Source of the DNA: Aquimarina agarivorans
GTDB taxonomy: Bacteria > Bacteroidota > Bacteroidia > Flavobacteriales > Flavobacteriaceae
Assembly (NCBI RefSeq): GCF_000218485.1
Contig: NZ_AFPB01000149.1
Location: 1 to 55,252, forward strand
Direction: 5' to 3'
Length of the DNA stretch: 55,252 bases
The notes under the pieces were generated by a model that was given only the letters and a program-made list of their open reading frames with translations, was not told where the DNA came from and searched no databases. How positions within the stretch are numbered: position 1 is the first letter of the stretch; each line of letters opens with the position of its first letter. Shown here piece by piece: positions 1 to 8,838 of this stretch. A program made the position numbers and the translations under genes.

Positions 1-1
1 T

Positions 2-2332
2 GGAGCAACGACCTTACAAGCGAATGATACGGATTCCGAAGATGGTTTACCAACAGGCGATGTAGTGATAGCCACCAATCCAACCAACGGAACAGTAACA
101 ATCAACACGGACGGAACCTTCAGTTATGTACACAATGGCAGTGAAACTACAACAGATAGTTTTACCTATACAGTAACTGATAGTGATGGAACAACAAGTG
201 CACCGATCACGGTAAGTGTAGTGATTACTCCAGAGAATGATCAGCCAACAGTAAGCATCGCTAGTCCAACGGTATTGGAAGAAGCAGGTAGTGTAGTAGT
301 ACCAGTAAGTATCGATATACCAAGTAGCGTTGATACGGTTGTAGAAATCGTAACCAGTACAGGTGAAGTAGTAACAGTAACTATTCCAGCAGGAGAAACA
401 AGTGTGGATGCGATCATTCCAATAACGGATGATACGACACCAGAGACAAATGAGGAAATTACCATTACAGGAACGGTAACAAGTGGAAATACGACCAATA
501 CCGATCCAATAGAAGCCATAATTACGGTAATCGATAATGATGGAACGCCAACAGTAAGCATCGCCAGTCCAACGGTGTTGGAAGATGCAGGTAGTGTAGT
601 AGTGCCAGTAAGTATTGATATACCAAGTAGTGTTGATACGGTTGTAGAAATCGTAACCAGTACAGGTGAAGTAGTAACAGTAATTATTCCAGCAGGAGAA
701 ACAAGTGTGGATGCGATCATTCCAATAACGGATGATACGACACCAGGGCCAAATGAGGAAATTACCATTACAGGAACGGTAACGAGTGGAAATACGACCA
801 ATACCGATCCAATAGAAGCCATAATTACGGTAATCGATAATGATGGCGGAGTGATAACTAGTCCAGAAATAACTTCAATATCAAATGCCATTGTGCAAGA
901 AGGAGGTAACCTAGAATTTACAGTAACTTTATCTGAGCCAGTTTCGGAAAGAACTGAAATTGAAATAGTAATTACTAATATGCCTTTTGATAATAACCCA
1001 TTTAATACAACAACGACACTGCAACCTACTTTGGCTGCGGATACTAATGATTACAATACTAATCCGGTAGTGGTTGTTTTTGAACCAGGTGAAGATTCGG
1101 CAGCATTTACCGTAGAGACGTTAACAGATAAAGAGGACGAATCAGTAGAAACTATTGAGGTTAGTACAGGAAACGTGATCACTGGGGTAATAACTAACGA
1201 AATAAATGATATTACGGGAATTGGAGTGATAACGCCTTTAGGAATTGTTACGGGACATGTATATTTAGATTACAATAGTAATAATGTACAGGATGCTAAT
1301 GAAGAAAATTTAACAGGAATAGAAATTGTTGTTGAAGATGTTAATGGAATGATTTATAATACTATTACTGATGAAAATGGTGATTGGATTATTGAAGGAT
1401 TGCCATTTGGACCAACAAGAACCTCAATTGTAAATACATCATTACCATCGGGTATTTTCCAAACTGAAAATACTACAGGAAGGTCAAACGTAGATGGTTT
1501 AATTACTAGTATTTCAGAAGTAGATGAATTTACAGGACGAAATGATATATTTACATCCAACGATGGATTTGCGCCAAGATTAGTGTTATTCAAATCAGGA
1601 TCATATGTTGATACCAATAATAATGGTTTAGCTGATGAAAGTGATCAGGTGAATTATGTTTATAAAGTAATTAATCAAGGAACTACTGAAATTAGAGATA
1701 TTGTGTTATCAGATGTTCGCGAGGGTGTCAACTCGGTAGCTTTTGGAAATGGGACTTTCGAAATTGAAAGTTTAAGTCCAAATGGAGGAGAGGTAACCTT
1801 TACTTCTACCTATAATCCTACTGCATCAGAAGTAGCAGCTTTAGAAGTTGTAAGCGAAGCCAGAGTTTCTGGAAATGTAATAATTTCAGGTGTAAGTGTT
1901 ACCATTGAGGATACACATTCTGATGATTTGATGGATATAGAAGCACTTAATTTGAACGATGTGCTGAATGATGATACCATTGTGTTAATTGAGGAAACTG
2001 GTTTAGAGGTGTTTACGGCAGTTTCGCCAAACGGGGATGGAAGAAATGATCATTTTGCTATAAAAAATATTTCAAGATTTGATAATACACTTAAAATTTA
2101 CAATCGTTGGGGTGTAGAAGTTTTTAGTGCGGATAATTACAAAGGGGAACCGAGGTCAAATAATTCAAATGTACCTCAGCCAACTGGAAAGTTATTTGAA
2201 GGGCTTTCAGACGGTCGTGCTACAATTGCAAGAGGTGATGAACTTCCTGTAGGAACTTATTATTATGTGCTAAACGTTGATACGGGTAGTGGAGAAAAGT
2301 GTTTGTCTGGTTATTTATATATTAACAGATAA
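2..2332 (+). CDS. Large repeat adhesin with T9SS type B sorting tail (5' end outside window)
   Basis: The reading frame is open from base 2, so the start lies upstream of the window; 776 residues are visible. In order there is the end of a cadherin/VCBS-like repeat, two almost identical 101-residue Calx-beta-like repeats (each ending VIDNDG), a diverged third Calx-beta-like domain, an SdrD B-like domain (GHVYLDYNSNNVQD), a DUF11-like segment (VNYVYKVINQG), and a C-terminal domain typical of gliding-associated type B sorting signals (VSPNGDGRNDHF, then IYNRWGVEVF, ending YLYINR). Such proteins are exported by the type IX system and act at the cell surface in adhesion or gliding. The next gene, 33 bases on, is a PorP/SprF-like protein, the usual partner of type B cargo. 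Ligand unknown. Confidence 0.88.
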   Translation, partial: GATTLQANDTDSEDGLPTGDVVIATNPTNGTVTINTDGTFSYVHNGSETTTDSFTYTVTDSDGTTSAPITVSVVITPENDQPTVSIASPTVLEEAGSVVVPVSIDIPSSVDTVVEIVTSTGEVVTVTIPAGETSVDAIIPITDDTTPETNEEITITGTVTSGNTTNTDPIEAIITVIDNDGTPTVSIASPTVLEDAGSVVVPVSIDIPSSVDTVVEIVTSTGEVVTVIIPAGETSVDAIIPITDDTTPGPNEEITITGTVTSGNTTNTDPIEAIITVIDNDGGVITSPEITSISNAIVQEGGNLEFTVTLSEPVSERTEIEIVITNMPFDNNPFNTTTTLQPTLAADTNDYNTNPVVVVFEPGEDSAAFTVETLTDKEDESVETIEVSTGNVITGVITNEINDITGIGVITPLGIVTGHVYLDYNSNNVQDANEENLTGIEIVVEDVNGMIYNTITDENGDWIIEGLPFGPTRTSIVNTSLPSGIFQTENTTGRSNVDGLITSISEVDEFTGRNDIFTSNDGFAPRLVLFKSGSYVDTNNNGLADESDQVNYVYKVINQGTTEIRDIVLSDVREGVNSVAFGNGTFEIESLSPNGGEVTFTSTYNPTASEVAALEVVSEARVSGNVIISGVSVTIEDTHSDDLMDIEALNLNDVLNDDTIVLIEETGLEVFTAVSPNGDGRNDHFAIKNISRFDNTLKIYNRWGVEVFSADNYKGEPRSNNSNVPQPTGKLFEGLSDGRATIARGDELPVGTYYYVLNVDTGSGEKCLSGYLYINR
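245..850 (+). repeat. Tandem 303-bp coding repeat, two copies
   Basis: Bases 245-547 and 548-850 are consecutive copies of a 303-bp unit (101 codons) within the adhesin gene. They differ at only a few scattered bases, for example in the codons for EEAG versus EDAG and TPETNE versus TPGPNE. Near identity at the DNA level points to a recent duplication or ongoing homogenisation. More copies may lie upstream of the window. Confidence 0.93.
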
Positions 2333-2365
2333 CTTATATTAATGTTGAAAGTTTAATTTTTTCTT

Positions 2366-3307
2366 ATGAAAGTATATTATAAACTAATTTTTTTGTCATT
2401 ATCACTATTTTGTGCAGGGGTTTTCGCTCAACAAGATGCTCAGTATACACAATATATGTATAATACCGTAGCTATCAATCCCGCTTACGCTGGTACAAGG
2501 GGAGCATTAAATGTTGTTGGTCTTCATAGATCGCAATGGGTGGGGCTTGAAGGTGCGCCAAGGACACAAACCTTAGCTATTCATTCACCAATAGGTATTG
2601 GTAGAGTAGGTTTGGGTGGTTCATTAGTCAATGATGCCGTTGGACCTGCTTCAGAAACCTATTTCAATATTGATTTTTCATACACTATACCTACCTCCGC
2701 ATTCGGAAAGTTAAGTTTAGGTTTAAAAGCAGGAGGACGCTTATTTAACGTGGATTTCAATAAGCTTTCTCAATTTGATGCAAATGATGATATTTTTAGA
2801 AACAATATTGACGGTCAATTCAGTCCTGTTGTTGGAATTGGAGGATATTATCATACAAAAAAATTGTATATTGGATTAAGTGCACCTAATCTTTTACAAA
2901 CAAAGCATTTTGACACAACTAATTCATCTTCTATTGCTGAATCTAGTTTTATTGCCAAAGAACGCTTGAATTATTATTTGATAGCGGGGTACATCTTTGA
3001 TTTGAGCGATAACGTAAAATTTAAACCTGCTGCGTTGACCAAATTGGTTTTTGGAGCACCATTGCAGGTGGATTTATCCGCTAATTTTCTTTTCCACGAT
3101 AAGTTTACAGCAGGTTTATCTTACCGATGGAGTGCTGCTGTAAGTGCTTTATTAGCATTTCAAGTATCGGATAGTATGTTGATAGGTTTTTCGTATGATA
3201 GAGATACAACAGAATTGCAAGAGAAAAATGATGGGAGTTTTGAATTAATGCTTCGATTTGAATTGATAAAAAAATACAGTCGTTTAGTTACACCACGTTT
3301 CTTTTAG
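2366..3307 (+). CDS. PorP/SprF family type IX secretion system membrane protein
   Basis: 313 residues with a signal peptide ending near FAQQDAQYTQYMYN, then the family hallmarks NPAYAGTRG and a beta-barrel pattern of alternating hydrophobic strands to the C-terminus. Family members are outer-membrane barrels; SprF of Flavobacterium johnsoniae is needed to secrete the adhesin SprB encoded next to it. The position directly after a type B adhesin and before an OmpA-family protein matches this arrangement. I infer that it supports export or surface anchoring of the upstream adhesin. It is a paralogue-rich family, so the symbol is left blank. Confidence 0.92.
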   Translation: MKVYYKLIFLSLSLFCAGVFAQQDAQYTQYMYNTVAINPAYAGTRGALNVVGLHRSQWVGLEGAPRTQTLAIHSPIGIGRVGLGGSLVNDAVGPASETYFNIDFSYTIPTSAFGKLSLGLKAGGRLFNVDFNKLSQFDANDDIFRNNIDGQFSPVVGIGGYYHTKKLYIGLSAPNLLQTKHFDTTNSSSIAESSFIAKERLNYYLIAGYIFDLSDNVKFKPAALTKLVFGAPLQVDLSANFLFHDKFTAGLSYRWSAAVSALLAFQVSDSMLIGFSYDRDTTELQEKNDGSFELMLRFELIKKYSRLVTPRFF

Positions 3308-3340
3308 AACAAATATTTTAAGTAGATAGGAGTTATTATT

Positions 3341-5296
3341 ATGAAAAAAAAATACTTAATTACGTTAGTTGTACCGTTGTTCATTTCTTTTTTTGGGTCT
3401 GCTCAGCAGGATAAGCTTGAACAAGCGACAAAAAGCTACGATCGATACGCATATATTGATGCTCAAAAGATATTTTTAAAAGTAGCTGAGCAAGGATATC
3501 GTAGTGCTGATCTTTTTCAAAAACTAGGGAACAGTTATTATTTTAATGCAGATTACATTAATGCAGTAAGATGGTATAAAGAACTGATGCTTGACTACGA
3601 AAAAGAAACGAAGCCAGAATATTATTTTAGATATGCACAATCTTTAAAGTCAATTGAAGCTTACGAAGAGTCAGATAAGTATATGAATAAATTTTACGGA
3701 GCAAAGTCCGAAGATTTACGTGCAAAAAATTACCAAGATGCGCCTGATTATTTAAGGAAAATTGATTTTCAGTCTGGACGTTACAAAGTAAAAAATATCG
3801 TTGCTAATTCAGAATATGCTGATTTTGGACCCGCTTATTATGGAGAACGTTTATTATTTGCATCCGCCAGAGATACTGGGGTGTTTGTTAAGCGTGTGCA
3901 TGAGTGGAACAATAAGCCTTTCTTAGACTTGTATGTTGGTAAAATTAAAGAAGATTCAGGAGAACTGGAAGGAGTTAAAAAATTTAATAGACGTATTAAT
4001 ACAAAGTTTCATGAATCCACTCCTGTTTTTACTAATGACTTAAAAACTATGTATTTTACTCGTAATAATTATAATAATGGTAATTATAGTCAGGATGAGA
4101 ATGGTACAAATAAATTAAAAATTTACAAATCAACATTAGTTGAAAAAGGGGTATGGTCCAAGCCAGAAGAAATCCGATTCAATAGTGATCAATATACAGT
4201 ATCGCACCCTGCATTAAGTCCTGATAATAAAAAATTATATTTTGTTTCCGATATGCCTGGTAGTTACGGGCATACTGATTTGTATGAAGCAACTATTGCA
4301 GAAGACGGTACTTTAGGTGATCCTAGAAATTTAGGTCCTGAAATCAATACAGAAGGTAGAGAAGCATATCCATTTGTGAGTAAAAGCGGAAACTTGTATT
4401 TTGCTTCCAACGGACATATCGGTTTAGGTGGTTTGGATTTATATGTTACAAAAATAGATGCAGCAGGTAATATTGATGGAATTTACAATTTAGGAAATCC
4501 TGCAAATACACCTCAAGATGATTTTGCTTTTATAATTAATGAAGATACAAAAACTGGATATTTTTCTTCGAACAGAGATGGAGGAAATGGTGATGATGAT
4601 ATTTATAAGTTTACCCAGCTAGAGGAACTTAGAGAGGATTGTGAAGTAACGCTGACAGGTGTGGTTAAAGATAAAGATACACAAGAAGTTTTGCCAGAAT
4701 CTCAAGTAACTTTGTTTGATGAAAATAATGAGATTGTGGAAACCGTTAAAGTTGGTGTAAAAGCGACTTATAATTTTGTTGTGGAATGTGGTAAAAATTA
4801 TTTTTTACGAGCAGATAAGCAGGCTTACAATACTGTAGAGGAATTGGTAAGTACGCCAAAAGTAACTGAAACGATAACTATCCCATTAGAACTTGAAAAA
4901 ACTATAAAAACAGCTCAAATAGGTCAAGATTTAGGTAAGGTATTGAACCTAAATCCAATTTATTTTGACTTTGATAAATATAATATTCGTAATGATGCCT
5001 CTGTTGAGTTGGCTAAAGTAATTGCTGTAATGCAGGAATACCCAACTATGAAAATTGATGTGCGCTCACATACCGATAGTAGAGGGAATGATGCGTACAA
5101 CAAGATTTTATCTTCAAATAGAAACAAATCAACTATAGATTATATTGTTACTAAAGGGAAAATTAGTAAAGATCGTTTGACTGGTAAAGGTTACGGAGAA
5201 AGTGAATTAGTGAATAAATGTGCCAACGGAGTGCCCTGTTCTGTGGAGGAGCATCAGCTAAATCGTAGGAGTGAATTTATAATTTTAGAATACTAA
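3341..5296 (+). CDS. OmpA family protein with PD40 propeller repeats
   Basis: 651 residues. A signal peptide (MKKKYLITLVVPLF...) is followed by TPR-like helices (about 27-130), WD40-like PD40 repeats (about 160-420; HPALSPDNKKLYFVSDM near 289, YPFVSKSGNLYFASNG near 343), a carboxypeptidase-regulatory-like domain (about 436-510), and a C-terminal OmpA peptidoglycan-binding domain (IYFDFDKYNIR near 541, then DVRSHTDSRG). This architecture is common downstream of PorP/SprF genes in Flavobacteriia and is thought to tether the outer-membrane complex to peptidoglycan. It lies 33 bases after the PorP/SprF-like gene, probably in one operon with the adhesin, and is followed by a strong terminator. Confidence 0.9.
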   Translation: MKKKYLITLVVPLFISFFGSAQQDKLEQATKSYDRYAYIDAQKIFLKVAEQGYRSADLFQKLGNSYYFNADYINAVRWYKELMLDYEKETKPEYYFRYAQSLKSIEAYEESDKYMNKFYGAKSEDLRAKNYQDAPDYLRKIDFQSGRYKVKNIVANSEYADFGPAYYGERLLFASARDTGVFVKRVHEWNNKPFLDLYVGKIKEDSGELEGVKKFNRRINTKFHESTPVFTNDLKTMYFTRNNYNNGNYSQDENGTNKLKIYKSTLVEKGVWSKPEEIRFNSDQYTVSHPALSPDNKKLYFVSDMPGSYGHTDLYEATIAEDGTLGDPRNLGPEINTEGREAYPFVSKSGNLYFASNGHIGLGGLDLYVTKIDAAGNIDGIYNLGNPANTPQDDFAFIINEDTKTGYFSSNRDGGNGDDDIYKFTQLEELREDCEVTLTGVVKDKDTQEVLPESQVTLFDENNEIVETVKVGVKATYNFVVECGKNYFLRADKQAYNTVEELVSTPKVTETITIPLELEKTIKTAQIGQDLGKVLNLNPIYFDFDKYNIRNDASVELAKVIAVMQEYPTMKIDVRSHTDSRGNDAYNKILSSNRNKSTIDYIVTKGKISKDRLTGKGYGESELVNKCANGVPCSVEEHQLNRRSEFIILEY

Positions 5297-5321
5297 AATA
5301 ATTAACAAAATATAATGTTAT

Positions 5322-5354
5322 AAAAAAAGCGTTCCAATTTGGAGCGCTTTTTTT
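5322..5354 (+). terminator. Intrinsic terminator after the adhesin operon
   Basis: A-run, then GCG-TTCC pairing with GGAG-CGC around a short loop (one mismatch), followed by seven T. It lies 26 bases after the OmpA-family stop. The flanking A and T runs could let it act in both directions. Confidence 0.8.
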
Positions 5355-5383
5355 GTAAGTTGATAAGAACTTACTTAGCTTTG
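5353..5383 (+). promoter_or_regulatory. Bacteroidota-type promoter of idi
   Basis: TTG (5353-5355), a 20-base spacer, then TAGCTTTG (5376-5383), an exact fit to the sigma-A consensus TTG-N19-23-TAnnTTTG of this phylum. The -33 element overlaps the T-run of the preceding terminator. The idi ATG at 5391 is only 7 bases after the -7 element, so the transcript should have almost no leader. Confidence 0.68.
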
Positions 5384-5390
5384 GAATTGT

Positions 5391-5915
5391 ATGAGTATAG
5401 AAAAAGTAATTTTGGTTGATACTAATGACCAACCAATTGGATTAATGGAAAAGATAGAAGCACATGAAAAAGGATTGTTACACCGAGCTTTTTCCGTGTT
5501 TGTGATGAATAAAAATGGGGAATTGATGTTGCAACAAAGAGCGTTAAGTAAATATCATTCTCCTGGCTTATGGACAAATACTTGCTGTAGTCACCAAAGG
5601 GAGGGAGAAACAAGTTTAGAGGCTGCAGAGCGGCGTTTACAAGAGGAAATGGGCTTTGTAACGCCATTAAATGAAAAGTTTTCATTTATTTATAAAGCTG
5701 AATTTGACAATGGACTTACCGAGCACGAGTATGATCATGTTTTAGTGGGTAATTATGAGGCAGACCCTTTGATAAATACAGAGGAAGCAGCAGGGTGGAA
5801 ATGGATGGATTTGGAAGGGGTTAAAATAGATATAGAACAGCATCCAGATAGCTACACGCCTTGGTTTAAAATAATTTTTGAAAAGTTTTACCATCACTTA
5901 CAAGTAACCTCATGA
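5391..5915 (+). CDS. idi: Isopentenyl-diphosphate delta-isomerase, type 1
   Basis: 174 residues, normal for the type 1 (Nudix) isomerase that interconverts IPP and DMAPP in isoprenoid synthesis. Visible features are the active-site cysteine motif NTCCSHQ (Cys65/Cys66, with His68 as a metal ligand), a Nudix box starting at REGETS (residues 70-89), and the catalytic glutamate motif EHEYDH (Glu111/Glu113). A type 1 isomerase fits a mevalonate route, and HMG-CoA reductase with a GYDIA-type kinase lies at 36.4-38.6 kb. The stop codon overlaps the start of a decayed pterin synthase gene (ATGA at 5912-5915), showing an ancestral two-gene operon. Confidence 0.96.
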   Translation: MSIEKVILVDTNDQPIGLMEKIEAHEKGLLHRAFSVFVMNKNGELMLQQRALSKYHSPGLWTNTCCSHQREGETSLEAAERRLQEEMGFVTPLNEKFSFIYKAEFDNGLTEHEYDHVLVGNYEADPLINTEEAAGWKWMDLEGVKIDIEQHPDSYTPWFKIIFEKFYHHLQVTS

Positions 5916-6087
5916 ATGTTACCATAAGTAGAAAAGCATATTTTAACGCAACTCATAGGTGTTTTTAGAGCGGACTGGTCTAAGTTAAAAAACACTGCTG
6001 TTTTTGGAAAATACAGAAATTTTAATTTTCATGGGCGTAATTAAGAATTGATAGTATCCGTTACCGGAGAAGTTTATTCTGAAACTG
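5912..6087 (+). pseudogene. 6-pyruvoyl-tetrahydropterin / 6-carboxytetrahydropterin synthase remnant
   Basis: The ATG overlaps the idi stop. The first 16 codons read MNVTISRKAYFNATHR, a typical PTPS/QueD start, then the frame hits TAG at 5966. Shifted by one base from 5961 the reading resumes as RADWSKLKNTAVFGKY, NFNFHGRN, stop (TAA 6042), ELIVSVTGEVYSET. Active enzymes have NFHGHNYEL at this point, so both the second zinc-binding His and the Tyr codon are gone. The rest of the roughly 135-residue enzyme is missing. Frameshift, stop, lost metal ligand and 3' deletion together make this a clear pseudogene; bases from about 6090 to 6209 show nothing recognisable. Confidence 0.85.
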
Positions 6088-6209
6088 CTATTTCATTGCT
6101 ATTGTTATTAGGAATCGGATCAAACCACGTTTGGATTTCGAGGTTGAACTTAAAACTACATTTTTTTAAACAGCCCGTAATTTTGTTACTTTTTTTGGGA
6201 TAGTTTAAG

Positions 6210-6923
6210 CTATTTGGTTTGTTTTTTACGCTCCTTGATAAGCTGTTTTAACTGCTTTCCGTATTTAGATTTTTTAATTTTTAGGGGTAAGCTTTTATGA
6301 ATGGTATCCAAATAAGTAATATTAGCATCACTAATTTCGCGCAAAGCAACATAAGGTGCTACTTCAAGAGTATTATTTTGAATAGCAAAATTAACTGTGT
6401 ACAAATACTTGGTTTTTTGTAATCTACTAAGTTTATTTTCAACTTCTTTTATTTTATTGGTATCATTGGTTTTATGGGCGTCAAAATTTTCCTGGAGCAA
6501 ATTGATGTTTCTTAAGTTAAAGCGCTGAAGTGTTTTTTTGTAAAGTGCAAATTTGTTGTGGTTTTCCGATCCGTTAATTTTGCTCATTTTTTCAAAATCA
6601 GCTAGTTTGGTAGAAAACGTGATTTCGCCAGGTTCTAAAAAAACTTCTAAACGGTCGTCGTAAATGGTACCATCGTTTTTGTCCAAGTACAAATAAAAAA
6701 TATCGGGCTCATCCAGCTGCAAATTGAAGTCAAATGCCGAAGCTCCGTTAACTTGAATAGAATCAATAGTAACAAGTAAGGTGTCCTTAATTTGTTGCAA
6801 GTAAATAGTTCCTTTACTCAACCCTTTTATAGTACCGCTAAATGAGGTATTTTCTGTTTTTGAACAGTTGAATAACAGCGCTGCGCAAGCACAAATAACA
6901 TAATAAAAATAGTTTTTTTTCAT
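6210..6923 (-). CDS. DUF4369 domain lipoprotein
   Basis: 237 residues. The N-terminus has a lipoprotein signal with lipobox LLFNC (Cys near residue 20). Residues about 28-125 (SGTIKGLSKGTIYLQQ, VFLEPGEITFS) look like the DUF4369 domain that usually precedes a thioredoxin-like domain in Bacteroidota. Here the thioredoxin part is absent: the C-terminus is a lysine-rich helical region with no CxxC, so it is a short form. It starts 4 bases after the M61 peptidase stop and is probably co-transcribed with it and the HAD hydrolase. Function unknown. Confidence 0.75.
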   Translation of the reverse strand: MKKNYFYYVICACAALLFNCSKTENTSFSGTIKGLSKGTIYLQQIKDTLLVTIDSIQVNGASAFDFNLQLDEPDIFYLYLDKNDGTIYDDRLEVFLEPGEITFSTKLADFEKMSKINGSENHNKFALYKKTLQRFNLRNINLLQENFDAHKTNDTNKIKEVENKLSRLQKTKYLYTVNFAIQNNTLEVAPYVALREISDANITYLDTIHKSLPLKIKKSKYGKQLKQLIKERKKQTK

Positions 6924-6927
6924 AAGT

Positions 6928-8829
6928 TTAATGCAACCAAGCTTTTTTTGTAGTGAGTTGTAATGGTGTTAGGTTTTCCTCGGGGATTTCAATCAATTTT
7001 TTTTCAAAACTAACGGGCTGTTCTGCAATTTTGGTTTCGGAGGTAATTTCTTCTCCATTACGCTTCACAGTTATTTTAACCGTATCACCAATTTTCCATT
7101 CTTTAGTCAACTCAAAAATGTAGGCGGCGTTGTTTAAATCAAATTTTTGATCATTTATAGCTACCAAAACATCTTTGGGCTGAATATTTAAACTAGTTAA
7201 AAAACTATTGTAAGTGCCACTAGTGTTAAAATAGATTTCATTTTTATCCTGATTAGGGGATAGGTAAGGAATTTCATTGTGCTGAAAATAATCGGTATTT
7301 ATAGTTTTAGCACCGTATTCCAAACCTACAAACTGAAAATAGTCTGCGTAATTGATTGGCAAATTGCCTACTACATGTTTTTTCAAAAAGTTACCAACTT
7401 CAGGATAGGTAAATGCCGTAACTACTTCAATAAGTTTGCTATCAACAAAAGGGCGTTTGGCACCATACCTTTCTGACAGGGATTTCATTAAGTCTAGAAT
7501 TCCTTTTTTTTCATTACTGTTTTTTCTGATAATTATATCAATGCACATGGAGATTAAAGCCCCTTTTTCGTAAACATTATTATAATTATCTTTATAAGGC
7601 TGTTCCAAAATGTTTTTACTCATTTTAGTAAAGGACATGTTATTATCGTATTGATTGGCATTTCTAATTTTATCTACAATACGGTTAAAAAATTCAGTAG
7701 TACTTACCAGTTTTTCTTTTACCTGAAACAACTGCGCAAAATATTCAGTAGTCCCTTCGTACATCCATAAATGTTCGGACATTTTAGGTTCATAATAATC
7801 AAAATTATGAATTTCTTCGGAGTGTACAGTGAGTGGCGTAATAATATGAAAAAATTCATGAGATACTACGTCAATCATGGTGGATTCTAAGGCCTCCAAA
7901 GGCATTCTTTCCGGCAATACTACTACCGTAGAGTTGTTGTGTTCCAATGCGCCAAATCCTCTGGCATCATTAGGCATCAAAGTAGAAAGATATACTAAAA
8001 TGCTGTATTTTTTAGTGCTGTTAATATTTCCCATAAATTTTTTTTGGGCTAACATCATTTTTTTCATGGAAGGTAATAAGGCATCTGCAGTGTGTATTTT
8101 ATTTGGAGAGTATACGCTTATCAATACTTCAATGTCGTTTATTTTAAAGGTTTTACTATCTAATTTGCCGTAAATTATGGGATCGTCTGTTACTTCAGCA
8201 TAGCGGTTGTAGTAAAAGGTGTCAATCAAATCATTTTCATTTTTAATCAGTTTGGGGTTAATACCCAATACTTTATCGTGCGAGGTGGCACTAGACATGG
8301 TTTTAGGACGAATCACTGAAAGTTCAAATGGAATTTCCTTGGTTTCTTTAAAATATCCTATAAACCCATGAAGATTTAAAATAAAATTGATATTCTTAGC
8401 TATATTAGTACCTGCGGGAGAAAAAACGCTGTGATTTTTTTCATCATCAAAAGTATCATTCACCAAATACGTGATTTTATTTAATTTAGTGGCATCACTA
8501 ATTTTCCAACTGTTGGTATCAAGTTGTTTTACGGTCAATTCTTCGCCAGTTGGAGTAAAAGCCGTTAAGTTAGTAATAAATTGTCCGTAATTGTCACTAC
8601 TATAGGTGCCAGGAATAATACGTGGCATATAAAAAACGGTAGTATCCTTTGTTATTTTGCTGGGAAAAAAGCTAACCGAAACCTGATCATTTTCAACACC
8701 AACAAGATCAATAAGCACCTTGTTGTTTTTGTTGTTTATATGGGGAACTTGTTTGTTTACAATAGGTTGAATTGTTTTGCAGCTAACAATTAAAATAAAA
8801 GTAAATAAATAGTAAAAGTATAATTTCAT
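6928..8829 (-). CDS. M61 family metallopeptidase (glycyl aminopeptidase type) with PDZ domain
   Basis: 633 residues. The lipoprotein-like signal ends at LIVSCK. The zinc motif HEFFH (in VVSHEFFHIITPL) is near residue 322, with a downstream Glu ligand in WMYEGTTEYFA near 355, as in M61 peptidases. A PDZ domain lies near the C-terminus (about 540-600; LNIQPKDVLVAINDQKFDL). The N-terminal beta domain (DLVGVENDQVSVSFF) is also typical. The protein likely cleaves short peptides at the cell envelope. It lies 9 bases after the HAD hydrolase stop and 4 bases before the DUF4369 gene, suggesting a three-gene operon. Confidence 0.9.
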   Translation of the reverse strand: MKLYFYYLFTFILIVSCKTIQPIVNKQVPHINNKNNKVLIDLVGVENDQVSVSFFPSKITKDTTVFYMPRIIPGTYSSDNYGQFITNLTAFTPTGEELTVKQLDTNSWKISDATKLNKITYLVNDTFDDEKNHSVFSPAGTNIAKNINFILNLHGFIGYFKETKEIPFELSVIRPKTMSSATSHDKVLGINPKLIKNENDLIDTFYYNRYAEVTDDPIIYGKLDSKTFKINDIEVLISVYSPNKIHTADALLPSMKKMMLAQKKFMGNINSTKKYSILVYLSTLMPNDARGFGALEHNNSTVVVLPERMPLEALESTMIDVVSHEFFHIITPLTVHSEEIHNFDYYEPKMSEHLWMYEGTTEYFAQLFQVKEKLVSTTEFFNRIVDKIRNANQYDNNMSFTKMSKNILEQPYKDNYNNVYEKGALISMCIDIIIRKNSNEKKGILDLMKSLSERYGAKRPFVDSKLIEVVTAFTYPEVGNFLKKHVVGNLPINYADYFQFVGLEYGAKTINTDYFQHNEIPYLSPNQDKNEIYFNTSGTYNSFLTSLNIQPKDVLVAINDQKFDLNNAAYIFELTKEWKIGDTVKITVKRNGEEITSETKIAEQPVSFEKKLIEIPEENLTPLQLTTKKAWLH

Positions 8830-8838
8830 AAAAACAGC

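Noticed and set aside
241..891. 216-codon open frame antisense to the adhesin repeats
   Set aside because: It arises from the repeated DNA of the adhesin gene: its sequence is itself duplicated with the same 101-residue period, and it has no start signal or protein-like features.
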